Shown here one piece after another: positions 45,730 to 54,298 of a stretch of DNA of 64,000 nucleotides. The position numbers and the translations under genes are program-made. The stretch's first letter is position 1. The number at the start of each line of letters is the position of its first letter. The DNA comes from Candidatus Gastranaerophilales bacterium (GTDB taxonomy: Bacteria; Cyanobacteriota; Vampirovibrionia; Gastranaerophilales; Gastranaerophilaceae): assembly GCA_944323475.1 (NCBI GenBank), contig CALUSQ010000002.1, positions 62,001-126,000 of the forward strand. The letters run 5' to 3'. Under the pieces are notes generated by a model. The model was given only the letters and a program-made list of their open reading frames with translations. It did no database searches and was not told the DNA's origin.

Positions 45730-45889
45730 AAAAATCTCTTTACTTATTTAACTAAAACCTTATATTTCTATAAAAACAATTTAATTATTCGAAATTTAAA
45801 ATCAATAAAAATTGTAATATTTATTTACAAAAACAAACTAAATTGCATAATAAAAGCAATATTAAATATTCAGCAATTTTGTGCAATGT
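45580..45889. other. Intergenic region between hisH and the next forward gene
   Basis: About 310 bases with no convincing forward gene. The 5' half is covered by the small reverse ORF (45559-45729). The rest is AT-rich; TTGCAT at 45843 could be a -35, but no matching -10 is clear. A forward 70-residue frame at 45694-45906 is hydrophobic low-complexity sequence without a ribosome-binding site. Confidence 0.5.
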
Positions 45890-46561
45890 ATGAAAATGAC
45901 AAATGATTTATCTAATAAGAAAAATATAAATTTTCAAGGAATAAAACAAGAAAAAATTATTGCAGAAAAATTTTTAAAAAAATGTAATGATGTAATCCCT
46001 TACACAAAATCAAATTCATATATTGCTGCAAAAATTAACCAACACTATGGAGACAAAAAATACCAAGATTTAATAGATAAATTATTTAATCTTTATGAAG
46101 ATTACAATAAAGCAATCTCAAAAAACAGACAAGAATTAAGAAGCCACAGACTATTTAATAACTTTAAAGAATTAACTGATTATCTAAAAAACACTATAAT
46201 AAAAACAAAATTTGCGAACTGTGCTGAAAAAAATTATGTACTTCAATCAATGTTTTTAAAAGAAAATATAAGTGCCAATGCAGTAAGAATGTTTACCAAA
46301 ACAAAAAAAACAGGAGAAATAGTCCATGGGAAAGATCATACATTTCTTGTCTTTAATCTTTCTCCATATGCACAATTAGACTCACCTTCTACATGGGGAA
46401 GCAAAGCTATAGTTGTTGATGCATGGAATAACATAGTTATGAAAGCAAATGATGCAATAAAATATTTTGAAAAATTTTTTTCAAATAACTTACAAAAAGA
46501 AGCTGTAATGTTTGAAAGTGCAAATAAAATAAAAATCCCTAAAAGCAGCAAAATTTGTTAA
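45890..46561 (+). CDS. Tagged protein with transglutaminase/papain-like Cys-His-Asp residues
   Basis: From the ATG at 45890 the product has 223 residues. The N-terminal tag INFQG is at 13-17. A helical region follows, then Cys111 in FANCAEKNYVLQ, His150 in KDHTFLVFNL and Asp177 in VVDAWNN. The order Cys (helix start), His (strand), Asp before Trp matches papain-like and transglutaminase-like enzymes, including some secreted bacterial effectors. No Sec signal and no clear Shine-Dalgarno; a GTG at 45881 and an ATG at 45896 are alternative starts. Activity is inferred only. Confidence 0.7.
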   Translation: MKMTNDLSNKKNINFQGIKQEKIIAEKFLKKCNDVIPYTKSNSYIAAKINQHYGDKKYQDLIDKLFNLYEDYNKAISKNRQELRSHRLFNNFKELTDYLKNTIIKTKFANCAEKNYVLQSMFLKENISANAVRMFTKTKKTGEIVHGKDHTFLVFNLSPYAQLDSPSTWGSKAIVVDAWNNIVMKANDAIKYFEKFFSNNLQKEAVMFESANKIKIPKSSKIC

Positions 46562-46583
46562 AAAAGCGACATTGAATTATAAT
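46555..46583 (+). promoter_or_regulatory. Promoter for a leaderless mRNA (TTGTTA-17-TATAAT)
   Basis: TTGTTA (46555-46560) and TATAAT (46578-46583) are 17 bases apart. The ATG at 46590 starts six bases after the -10, so the transcript would start at the initiation codon. There is no Shine-Dalgarno. Confidence 0.55.
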
Positions 46584-46589
46584 TTTGCT

Positions 46590-47306
46590 ATGAGAAAAAC
46601 TAAAAATTTCATCAAAGCAATAATATTAACAACACTTGTATGTATATTTAATACAACAGTTGCTATTTCTGCGGATACCCCACCTATACCAACAAAAATA
46701 GAAAAGCAACAAGAAATAAAAACAGCAACTGATATAAAACAGACAGAGAAACAAGAAACATCACAAAAAGAAAATATTACACAAGACAAAATTGATGCAT
46801 TTGAAGATATAAGAAATCAGGCAAAATTACTTTATAATGCAAATAAACCAAATGATGCAATTGAACAATATAAAAAGATTCCGGATGCTGAAAAGACCTC
46901 TGAAGATTGGTTAATTTTGGCAAATATATCCCAAGATAACGGAAAAATTATAGATGCAGTATTTTTTCTAAAAAAATCAATTCAAGTAGATGATAAAAAC
47001 TATAAAGCTCATTACAATTTAGGTAACATATATTATCTTGACGGCAAATACAATATGGCACTTAGTGAGTATAGAAAAGTTTTGAGAATAAACAAAGACT
47101 ATGCATATGCTCATTACAATAAAGGATGTTGCTATTTACAGAAAAAAAGCTATATTAATGCAAGATATGAGTTTGGGCTTGCTATCAAATCCAACCCCTC
47201 TGATCCGGCTTTTTATTATAATTTGGCATATACAAATAAAATGATGAAAAAAACTAAAAAAGCCCAAGAAGCTTTGGATATTTATAATAAATTAATGACA
47301 GAATAA
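46590..47306 (+). CDS. Exported TPR protein
   Basis: The 238-residue product has an N-terminal signal peptide (about 1-28), a Lys/Gln/Thr-rich linker (30-65), then four or five TPR units, including AHYNLGNIYYLDGKYNMALSE and AHYNKGCCYLQKKSYINAR. It probably acts as a periplasmic or surface scaffold. The frame extends to a TTG at 46572, but that overlaps the promoter; the ATG at 46590 is preferred and appears leaderless. Confidence 0.85.
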   Translation: MRKTKNFIKAIILTTLVCIFNTTVAISADTPPIPTKIEKQQEIKTATDIKQTEKQETSQKENITQDKIDAFEDIRNQAKLLYNANKPNDAIEQYKKIPDAEKTSEDWLILANISQDNGKIIDAVFFLKKSIQVDDKNYKAHYNLGNIYYLDGKYNMALSEYRKVLRINKDYAYAHYNKGCCYLQKKSYINARYEFGLAIKSNPSDPAFYYNLAYTNKMMKKTKKAQEALDIYNKLMTE

Positions 47307-47316
47307 AATTAGTAAG

Positions 47317-47375
47317 TTGGGTAATATACGAAAAAAAATAATTGGGTAATATAATAACAAACATTTAATTACCCA
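47317..47375. repeat. Repeated TTGGGTAATAT with inverted copy
   Basis: TTGGGTAATAT occurs at 47317-47327 and 47342-47352, and ATTACCCA at 47368-47375 is the inverse of the second copy, so this copy can form an 8-bp hairpin. It lies between the TPR gene and the rplU promoter, just before a terminator. Its function is unknown. Confidence 0.5.
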
Positions 47376-47393
47376 GACACGATCAAACTATTT

Positions 47394-47427
47394 ACCCGAC
47401 TGTATGGCAGACGGGTTTATTTTATTT
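47394..47427 (+). terminator. Probable intrinsic terminator
   Basis: ACCCGACTG (47394-47402) pairs with CAGACGGGT (47408-47416), with one A-A mismatch and a TATGG loop, followed by a T-rich tract. It would end transcripts from the TPR gene before rplU. Confidence 0.65.
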
Positions 47428-47485
47428 GTAATTATTTTTCATACAAAAAGATAATAAAAATATAACAAAACCGTTACATCCATAG

Positions 47486-47573
47486 TTGACAGTAGCCTAT
47501 ATGCTTGATAGACTAAACTTACTAATGTAGATAGGTAAGTCGCCTTAAAATGCATAATCAAAATGCTGCGACT
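47486..47573 (+). promoter_or_regulatory. rplU-rpmA promoter and structured leader
   Basis: A consensus -35 TTGACA (47486-47491) and, 17 bases on, an extended -10 TGATAGACT (TAGACT at 47509-47514) form a strong promoter. The leader can fold with outer stem AGTCGC (47538-47543) with GCGACT (47568-47573) and inner stem GCAT (47552-47555) with ATGC (47563-47566). A structured leader before L21 is known to serve autoregulation in Firmicutes; the analogy here is inference. Confidence 0.6.
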
Positions 47574-47595
47574 CCTCAAATGAAAGGAAAAACAA

Positions 47596-47952
47596 ATGTA
47601 CGCAATAGTTGAAACAGGCGGAAAACAGTACAAACTTGAAGAAGGCCGTTACGTTGATATTGAACTCGTTGATGGCGAAGAAAATGACAAAGTTGTATTT
47701 GACAAAGTTGTTATGTTGGTTAACGGTGCTAAATCAAAAGTTGGTGCACCTTATGTAGAAAAAGCTTCAGTAGAAGGCAAAATTGTTAAACATGACAAAG
47801 ACAAAAAAGTAATAGTATTCAAACAAAGAGCTAAAAAAGGCTACAGAAGAAAACAAGGCCATAGACAGTTCTTTACAAGAGTTATGGTTACAAAAATCAG
47901 AACAACTGCAGCAAAATCTAAAGCAGCAGAAGCTGAAACAACTGAAGAATAA
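47596..47952 (+). CDS. rplU: 50S ribosomal protein L21
   Basis: The 118-residue protein starts [19 protein letters not shown], the L21 signature, and contains [27 protein letters not shown], the rRNA-binding tail. It has an acidic, Ala-rich C-terminal extension (about 12 residues). GAAAGGA precedes the ATG. It forms the usual rplU-rpmA operon, without obg/cgtA downstream. Confidence 0.97.
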   Translation: MYAIVETGGKQYKLEEGRYVDIELVDGEENDKVVFDKVVMLVNGAKSKVGAPYVEKASVEGKIVKHDKDKKVIVFKQRAKKGYRRKQGHRQFFTRVMVTKIRTTAAKSKAAEAETTEE

Positions 47953-47987
47953 TAGACAAGAATAATTAATTACAAGGAGAAATAAAA

Positions 47988-48242
47988 ATGGCACATAAGA
48001 AGGGCGTTGGCTCATCAAAAAACGGTCGTGATAGCGAAAGTAAGCGATTAGGTGTTAAAAAGTTCGGTGGCGAACTTGTTAAAGCAGGAAATATCATAGT
48101 ACGTCAAAGAGGTACAAAGATTCACCCTGGTAACAACGTAGGCATCGGTAAAGATGATACTTTATTCGCTTTGATTGAAGGCAAAGTTGTTTTCGAGCCT
48201 CATAGAAGAGATAGAAAACAAGTTAGTGTTTACGCTGTGTAA
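47988..48242 (+). CDS. rpmA: 50S ribosomal protein L27
   Basis: The 84-residue protein starts [19 protein letters not shown], the canonical L27 N-terminus that reaches the peptidyl transferase centre. There is no Firmicutes-type cleavable N-terminal extension, so it does not need Prp processing. AAGGAG precedes the ATG. An 18-bp terminator follows. Confidence 0.98.
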   Translation: MAHKKGVGSSKNGRDSESKRLGVKKFGGELVKAGNIIVRQRGTKIHPGNNVGIGKDDTLFALIEGKVVFEPHRRDRKQVSVYAV

Positions 48243-48251
48243 AGATTAAAC

Positions 48252-48292
48252 AAGATAAAAGAGCGACTCGAAATGAGTCGCTCTTTTATCTT
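48252..48292. terminator. Bidirectional terminator of rpmA and the convergent tagged gene
   Basis: A perfect 18-bp stem, AAGATAAAAGAGCGACTC (48252-48269) with GAGTCGCTCTTTTATCTT (48275-48292), and a GAAAT loop. T-rich tracts exist on both sides of the core, and the leftward gene's stop codon (48291-48293) overlaps its right edge. Confidence 0.92.
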
Positions 48293-49418
48293 AATAGCCT
48301 AAATGGAAATCCGAAATATCATCAAGATATGATGATTTATTAGAACCAAATCCTGTAATATCATCCATAAAAGAATAGCCTGTATTTTGCTTAAATCTAT
48401 TTATATCATTTAGTCCATTAGAATAACGTTCTACTAATCCATTTCTAAAAGCATATGCTCTTTCAGAATTATGTCTTGCCATATAAGACAGTTTGTCAGA
48501 CACTTTTTGAGCTAAATCGGGATTAATTTCCCTTAAGTCATTTAACATGTAATTAAAAGCTTCCATTCTTCCCCTTTCTTCCTTTTCTTGAGCTAATAAT
48601 CGCGCTCTCTTATTGGCTTGCTCTATTTCTGCTTTTATAGCATCTGTATTTTTGCCAGCAAATCTGTCAATAAATGCTTGTTTTCGTTTATCATGACCGA
48701 GTTTAACTCTTTTTAATGTATTTTCTATTCCTTCAGCTTCTTTGGGATCGATTTTTCTAACCATTTCTAATGTTTGTTTAAATTTTTCATCTAATGAATT
48801 TACAGAACCAGCAATGTTTTGAGCTTCTTTAGCTACTGTATCTTTTACTATTTCAGCAGTTTCTTTAGATTTAGAAAGGCTAGTACCATATGGAGCTGAT
48901 GTTTTGTTTACATATCTGCCAGCAACTGATTTAGGAGAATATACTTGTACATATTCAGTAGGATTACTTACCCCAGAATTTCTTAAAGCATCAACTCCTG
49001 CTTTCGTTCTAATTGTACTACCTGCAACAGCATTTGTTTGCTTTTGTACTCCTGTTAATTGAACACAATCACCAAATTCATTAAATTTAAAGGATACATT
49101 TAAATTATGTCCTGGTGACATAATTTCGCCAGGGAACAAACCAATAATCCCTTCTGATTTTATATTAGGAACGTTAACAATGTACCCTCCATTTTTTCTT
49201 GCTATGATGCGAACATCATTTATTCCATTGTCTTTTAAAGCGCTTAAAATATTACTAAATGTTTGATTATTTAAATCTTGTGATTGCAATGTATTTTTTG
49301 TTTTTAAAATTTTATCAACCAAATTTTTTGATTCACTAATCTTCCCAAAAGCAGAACTGCCCCTTAAAGAACTTGCTTTGTTTACAGCATTTAGAACTCC
49401 AAAAGATAAAGAACACAT
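48291..49418 (-). CDS. Hypothetical protein with N-terminal LSFG tag
   Basis: The 375-residue protein begins MCSLSFGVLNAV, so the tag LSFG is at residues 4-7. The middle contains a beta-rich region (about 65-145), then a long helical, Lys/Glu/Arg-rich coiled-coil region (about 185-320). There is no signal peptide or membrane helix. No domain is recognised. AAGGTTG precedes the ATG. It is divergent from pnp. Confidence 0.72.
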   Translation of the reverse strand: MCSLSFGVLNAVNKASSLRGSSAFGKISESKNLVDKILKTKNTLQSQDLNNQTFSNILSALKDNGINDVRIIARKNGGYIVNVPNIKSEGIIGLFPGEIMSPGHNLNVSFKFNEFGDCVQLTGVQKQTNAVAGSTIRTKAGVDALRNSGVSNPTEYVQVYSPKSVAGRYVNKTSAPYGTSLSKSKETAEIVKDTVAKEAQNIAGSVNSLDEKFKQTLEMVRKIDPKEAEGIENTLKRVKLGHDKRKQAFIDRFAGKNTDAIKAEIEQANKRARLLAQEKEERGRMEAFNYMLNDLREINPDLAQKVSDKLSYMARHNSERAYAFRNGLVERYSNGLNDINRFKQNTGYSFMDDITGFGSNKSSYLDDISDFHLGY

Positions 49419-49537
49419 AGATAACCAACCTTTCCTAAAATAACCTAAACTAATTAACTATAATTTTATTAAAACAACTCGATAAAAAAAATTGCCTAAA
49501 ACTAATTATCAAAAAGTAAATATTCAACTTTTACATT

Positions 49538-49566
49538 TTGTGTAAAGGAGATTTTTCATATATAAT
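49538..49566 (+). promoter_or_regulatory. pnp promoter
   Basis: TTGTGT (49538-49543) and TATAAT (49561-49566) are 17 bases apart. A palindrome TTTACA (49530-49535) with TGTAAA (49541-49546) overlaps the -35 box and may be a regulatory site. Confidence 0.55.
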
Positions 49567-49617
49567 TAAAGACGAACACAGTAAAAGTGCAAAGTAGAAA
49601 AGAAAAAGGAAAAAAAC

Positions 49618-51750
49618 ATGGTAGATGTTAAAAAGATTGAAATTCCTGTTGGTAACAAGGTAGTTACAATTGAAACAGGAAAGTATGCCAAATCAGCGAG
49701 TGGTTCGGTAGTTGTACGTTGTGGAGACACAATGTTGTTGGTTCATGCAGTAGTTAGCCCTGAACCGAGAGTAGGGATAGACTTTTTCCCATTACTAATT
49801 GATTATGAAGAAAGAATGTCCGCAGTAGGAAGAATCCCTGGCGGATACAATAGAAGCGAAGGAAAAGCTTCTGATAAAGCAATTTTAATCTCAAGATTGA
49901 TAGACAGACCAATAAGACCTTTATTCCCAAAAGGATACAGAAATGATGTTCAGATTGTCTCACAATTAATCAGTTTAGACCATGAATGTCAGCCTGACAC
50001 ATTGGCAATGTTAGGTTCTTCTGCAGCATTAATGTTAACAGAAGCACCTTTTGAAGGCCCAATTGGTGCAGTTAGAGTTGGAAGAATAGATGGCCAATTT
50101 ATTGCCAACCCATCATATGCTGATGCAGCAAAATCAGATATAGACATTGTTGTTGCTGGTACACATGATTCTGTAATTATGGTTGAAGCAGGTGCCAAAT
50201 TTGTAACAGAAGACGATATTATGAATGCTGTTGAATTTGCACAAAAAGAAATTGCAAGACAATGTGAACTTCAAGTTCAATTTATGAAAGATTGTGGTAT
50301 TGAAAAACCTGAATTTGTTAATCCATATGATACTACAGCTATCGCTAAAATAATCAGTGATATAGCATATGATAAAGTTACAGAAGCATACCACGATTTT
50401 GACAGAGAAGGCAGAAAAGCAAAACTTGATGAAGCGAAAAAAATGGTTAAAGCAGAATTTGACTCTTATGGTGATGACCATGAAGCAAAAATCATGATGG
50501 CAGAAACAGGAATTGACTTTGTTGCTGAAGAATTTAAAGCTCTTGAAAAGAAAATCATGAGAAAAATGATTAAAGAAGAAAGAGTAAGGGCAGATGGTCG
50601 TAAGTTTAATGAAGTAAGACCAATCTGGTGTGAAGTTGGTGTTGTACCAAGAGCACACGGTTCTGCTGTATTCACAAGAGGTCAAACTCAAATTATGTCA
50701 GTAGCTACACTCGCAGGTCCAGGTATGGCGCAAGAGCTTGATGGAGTTGACCCAGAAACTAAAAAGACATTTATGCACAAATATATATTCCCCGGATTTT
50801 CAGTTGGTGAAGTAAAACCATTGAGAGGCCCAGGAAGACGTGAAGTAGGACACGGACACTTAGCAGAAAGAGCAAATGTTCCAGCTTTACCTTCACAAGA
50901 AGAATTCGGATATACAATAAGAGTTACATCTGATGTTCTAGAATCTAACGGATCAACATCAATGGGTTCAACCTGTGCAACTTCAATGGCATTGATGAAT
51001 GCAGGTGTTCCTGTAAAATGCATGATTGGTGGTGTCGCAATGGGTCTTATAAAAGAGCCTGATGAAGACATCGTTTTGACTGATATCCAAGGTATTGAAG
51101 ACTTCTTAGGCGATATGGACTTCAAAGTTACTGGTAACGATGAAGGAATTACAGCTCTTCAAATGGATATGAAAGCAAAAGGTATTTCAAATGAAACACT
51201 AAGAAGAGCTTTATTACAAGCAAAAGAAGGCAGATTACATATCTTAGGCAAAATGAGAGAAGTAATCACCGAACCTGCTAAGGAAATGTCTCCATACGCA
51301 CCAAGAATTCATACAATGAAAATTGCCAATGAAGACATCGGTGCTGTTATCGGACCTGGCGGTAAAAATATCAGACACATCATTGAATGTTCAGGTGCTG
51401 AAATCGATATTCAAGATGATGGAACAGTTACTATCACAAGCAATGACAAAGAAGGTACAGATATAGCGATTAGAATGATTGATTCTATCACTTTCAAACC
51501 TGAAGTTGGAATGATCAGAAAAGGCAAAGTTGTGAGAATTATTCCAATAGGTGCATTTGTTGAACTTGCACCTGGTAAAGACGGTATGGTTCATATTTCT
51601 CAAGTTTGCAACGAAAGAATTGAATCTATCGAACCACACTTGAATGTTGGTGACGAAGTAATTGTCAAAGTTATAAAAATTGATGACAAAGGTAGAGTAA
51701 ATCTTACAGTTAAAGGAGTTACAGAAGAAGAAAAAGCTTCTTTAAATTAA
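49618..51750 (+). CDS. pnp: Polyribonucleotide nucleotidyltransferase (PNPase)
   Basis: The 710-residue enzyme degrades RNA 3' to 5' with phosphate. It has two RNase PH domains (about 1-215 and 310-540; FFPLLIDYEERMSAVGRIPGG and GSTSMGSTCATSMALMNAG), the helical linker, a KH domain (IGAVIGPGGKNIRHIIE) and a C-terminal S1 domain (GMIRKGKVVRIIPIGAFVEL). Full length and without gaps. A promoter lies directly upstream and a strong terminator downstream. Confidence 0.98.
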   Translation: MVDVKKIEIPVGNKVVTIETGKYAKSASGSVVVRCGDTMLLVHAVVSPEPRVGIDFFPLLIDYEERMSAVGRIPGGYNRSEGKASDKAILISRLIDRPIRPLFPKGYRNDVQIVSQLISLDHECQPDTLAMLGSSAALMLTEAPFEGPIGAVRVGRIDGQFIANPSYADAAKSDIDIVVAGTHDSVIMVEAGAKFVTEDDIMNAVEFAQKEIARQCELQVQFMKDCGIEKPEFVNPYDTTAIAKIISDIAYDKVTEAYHDFDREGRKAKLDEAKKMVKAEFDSYGDDHEAKIMMAETGIDFVAEEFKALEKKIMRKMIKEERVRADGRKFNEVRPIWCEVGVVPRAHGSAVFTRGQTQIMSVATLAGPGMAQELDGVDPETKKTFMHKYIFPGFSVGEVKPLRGPGRREVGHGHLAERANVPALPSQEEFGYTIRVTSDVLESNGSTSMGSTCATSMALMNAGVPVKCMIGGVAMGLIKEPDEDIVLTDIQGIEDFLGDMDFKVTGNDEGITALQMDMKAKGISNETLRRALLQAKEGRLHILGKMREVITEPAKEMSPYAPRIHTMKIANEDIGAVIGPGGKNIRHIIECSGAEIDIQDDGTVTITSNDKEGTDIAIRMIDSITFKPEVGMIRKGKVVRIIPIGAFVELAPGKDGMVHISQVCNERIESIEPHLNVGDEVIVKVIKIDDKGRVNLTVKGVTEEEKASLN

Positions 51751-51769
51751 CTCTAATAACTATCAATAA

Positions 51770-51803
51770 AAAAGACTGACAATATATTTGTCAGTCTTTT
51801 ATT
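51770..51803 (+). terminator. Intrinsic terminator of pnp
   Basis: A perfect 13-bp stem (AAAAGACTGACAA with TTGTCAGTCTTTT), TATAT loop and a T-rich tail, 20 bases after the pnp stop. Confidence 0.92.
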
Positions 51804-51868
51804 TAATAAATATTTTATTTTTATTAAAAAGTATGTAAAATAAATATATAAGAATATTTGGAGAGTTT

Positions 51869-52942
51869 ATGTACGGAAAAATAAAATATATGATGTATAT
51901 GTCAATATTTTTAATATTGATATTTTTTGTGTTACTAATTATTACATCTAGCAAACAAAAAGATAAAGAACTCAAAGAAATAATAGAGAATCAAAGACTT
52001 GAACAACAGGTTGAACAAAATAATAAGAATATAACTCAAGAAGCAATACAGGTAAAAAACGATCAAAAACAGGAAAATCAATATCAAGAAGATATCGTTC
52101 AACCTGAAATCATAAATACAGAAACTAATAGTATAGAACCAAATAAAGACACTAGCAAAAATGATTCATATGAAATAACTGTTGAAAATTATCCCAAAAT
52201 CAATACAAATTCAGAAGAATTCGGTAAACTATATAAAAATGATGAAGAAAATATAAATATCGCAGCTCAGATTTTAGATAAATCAAAAATTTTACTTTAT
52301 TCGTTTTCAACTGATGATTGTATATTAAAATGGCAAACTCTAATAAGCAAAACCGACAACAAAAAAATTATCCCTAAACATCTTGAAAAAGAAAACAATA
52401 ACATATATCTGACAATAAAAGAAGAAGAAACTAATAAAGACATATTTTTAGATTTTGAATCTGATGCAGAAGGTTCAAATTACACATTAGTAGCCAAAGA
52501 TACTGATAGAATCTATGATTTCTCAGGTAAAGAGATAAAATCAATAAAACCCGTACAAAAAATAAAAATCAACAACAATATTTTTTATATCATTTGCTAC
52601 ACAAATATGAACAGTGCACCATCATATTCAAAAAATATAATGAGAGAATTTTATTTATATAAACAACAAAATTCATCATTAAAAATGTGTATATTTTTAT
52701 TCAAAGGACTAAGTAAAAAAGATGTACTCTTAAATGAGTTAATAACAGTAAATCAAGAAAATAATTACATAAAAGTAAGGTACAATGGTTTAAATTCAAT
52801 ATCAAAAATTATTTATAATTCACAATTAATCGGACAAAGTGCAAAATATCAGAACGGACCAACATTTTATTTACATCGAAGTATAAATGTAGAAAAATCA
52901 AATTACAAAATAAATATTAATAAATTTGAGGGGAAACAATAA
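51869..52942 (+). CDS. Membrane-anchored hypothetical protein
   Basis: The 357-residue protein has one N-terminal membrane helix (about 8-27), then a long Gln/Asn/Glu/Lys-rich coiled or disordered linker (28-105) and a C-terminal domain (about 115-350) with mixed beta-strands (for example YTLVAKDTDRIYDFSGKEI). It is probably anchored in the inner membrane with the domain outside. No family is recognised. TTTGGAGAG precedes the ATG. Confidence 0.75.
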   Translation: MYGKIKYMMYMSIFLILIFFVLLIITSSKQKDKELKEIIENQRLEQQVEQNNKNITQEAIQVKNDQKQENQYQEDIVQPEIINTETNSIEPNKDTSKNDSYEITVENYPKINTNSEEFGKLYKNDEENINIAAQILDKSKILLYSFSTDDCILKWQTLISKTDNKKIIPKHLEKENNNIYLTIKEEETNKDIFLDFESDAEGSNYTLVAKDTDRIYDFSGKEIKSIKPVQKIKINNNIFYIICYTNMNSAPSYSKNIMREFYLYKQQNSSLKMCIFLFKGLSKKDVLLNELITVNQENNYIKVRYNGLNSISKIIYNSQLIGQSAKYQNGPTFYLHRSINVEKSNYKININKFEGKQ

Positions 52943-53007
52943 TTTTCAATTTACACCATCTATTTTTTCAGCTATAATTGAGAAAATATAATTTCGAGGA
53001 GAAATAT

Positions 53008-53733
53008 ATGGACAGTAGTCTTAAATATAAACGAGTTTTATTAAAAGTTAGTGGAGAAGCACTACTTGGTGATCAAGAGTTTGGAATAGACCAAAAACCA
53101 GTACAAATGATTGCTAATGAAATAAAAGAAGCTCATGACTTAGGTGCACAAATCGCAGTAGTTGTCGGTGGTGGAAATATTTTTAGAGGAATGAAAAATA
53201 GCTCAAAATTGGGAATGGACCAAGCTTCAGGCGACTATGTAGGTATGCTGGCTACTGTTATGAATGCAATTGCATTACAAAGTGCACTTAGAAAATTGAA
53301 TGTTTCTTGTCGAGTACAATCAGCAATTGACATGGATAAAATTGCCGAACCATATATTAGATTTAAAGCAATCAGACACCTCGAAAAGAATCGTGTAGTT
53401 ATATTTGCAGCAGGTACAGGCAATCCTTTCTTTACTACTGATACAGCGGCAGCTCTTCGTGCTTCAGAGATAGATGCCCAAGTGATGCTAATGGCAAAAA
53501 ACGGTGTAGATGGTGTCTACTCTGATGATCCAAGAACAAATGAAAAAGCAGTAAAATACGACAAGATTTCATATGATGATATAATTGTAAAAGGTTTAAA
53601 AGTTATGGATACTGCATCATGTGCATTATGCAAACAAAATCATATTCCAATTATTGTATTTGATTTTGCAGCAAAAGGAAGTATTACAAAGCTTTTAAAA
53701 GGAGATAAACTAGGTACTTTTGTAGGAGAATAA
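53008..53733 (+). CDS. pyrH: UMP kinase
   Basis: The 241-residue amino-acid-kinase-fold enzyme phosphorylates UMP to UDP. It has YKRVLLKVSGEALLG, VVVGGGNIFRG, the FAAGTGNPFFTTDTAAALRA UMP-binding region and GVDGVYSDDPR. GAGGAG lies before the ATG at 53008; the frame extends to 52978 but without support. It begins a pyrH-frr-cdsA-rnc-rpe run with gaps of four bases or overlaps. Confidence 0.97.
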   Translation: MDSSLKYKRVLLKVSGEALLGDQEFGIDQKPVQMIANEIKEAHDLGAQIAVVVGGGNIFRGMKNSSKLGMDQASGDYVGMLATVMNAIALQSALRKLNVSCRVQSAIDMDKIAEPYIRFKAIRHLEKNRVVIFAAGTGNPFFTTDTAAALRASEIDAQVMLMAKNGVDGVYSDDPRTNEKAVKYDKISYDDIIVKGLKVMDTASCALCKQNHIPIIVFDFAAKGSITKLLKGDKLGTFVGE

Positions 53734-53737
53734 TAAA

Positions 53738-54298
53738 ATGTCAATTGATGAAATGCTACTTAATGGCGAAGAAAAAATGGAAAAAGCAGTCAATGCACTG
53801 AAAAAAGAATATGCATCTATTCGTACTGGTAGAGCAAACCCTATGATTTTAGATAAAGTAATAGTTGATTACTATGGAGCACCAACACCTTTGAGACAAA
53901 TGTCACAGGTTAGTGTACAAGATGGTCAAACACTTGTTATTACTCCATATGATAAATCAATAATAAAAGAAATTGAAAAAGCAATGATTAAAGCAGAATT
54001 GGGTATTACCCCAAACTCTGATGGTATAGTAATAAGATTGACTTTCCCACCTCTTACGGAAGAAAGAAGAAAAGAAATTTCAAAAGATGTCAAAAAGACA
54101 GCAGAAGATGCAAAAGTTGCTGTTAGAAATATCAGAAGAGATATGACAGACGACCTCAAAAAAATTGAAAAAGAAGAAAACTTGCCAGAAGATGCAGTAA
54201 AAGATAATCAAGATAAAATTCAAAAACTAACAGATAAATATGTAAAAATTATCGATGATGTAGCTTCAGAAAAAGAAAAAGAGGTTATGACAGTATAG
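53738..54298 (+). CDS. frr: Ribosome recycling factor
   Basis: The 186-residue protein has the RRF signature KEYASIRTGRANPMILDKV, VDYYGAPTPLRQMSQVS and PPLTEERRKEISKDVKK. With EF-G it splits the post-termination ribosome. It follows pyrH after four bases and its stop shares a base with the GTG start of cdsA. Confidence 0.98.
   Translation: MSIDEMLLNGEEKMEKAVNALKKEYASIRTGRANPMILDKVIVDYYGAPTPLRQMSQVSVQDGQTLVITPYDKSIIKEIEKAMIKAELGITPNSDGIVIRLTFPPLTEERRKEISKDVKKTAEDAKVAVRNIRRDMTDDLKKIEKEENLPEDAVKDNQDKIQKLTDKYVKIIDDVASEKEKEVMTV

Noticed and set aside
45694-45906. Forward 70-residue frame after hisH
   Set aside because: Hydrophobic low-complexity sequence without a Shine-Dalgarno, overlapping the start of the tagged gene in another frame.
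50134-50691. Reverse 185-residue frame inside pnp
   Set aside because: It lies wholly inside pnp, has a Phe/Cys/His-heavy composition typical of an antisense shadow and no ribosome-binding site.
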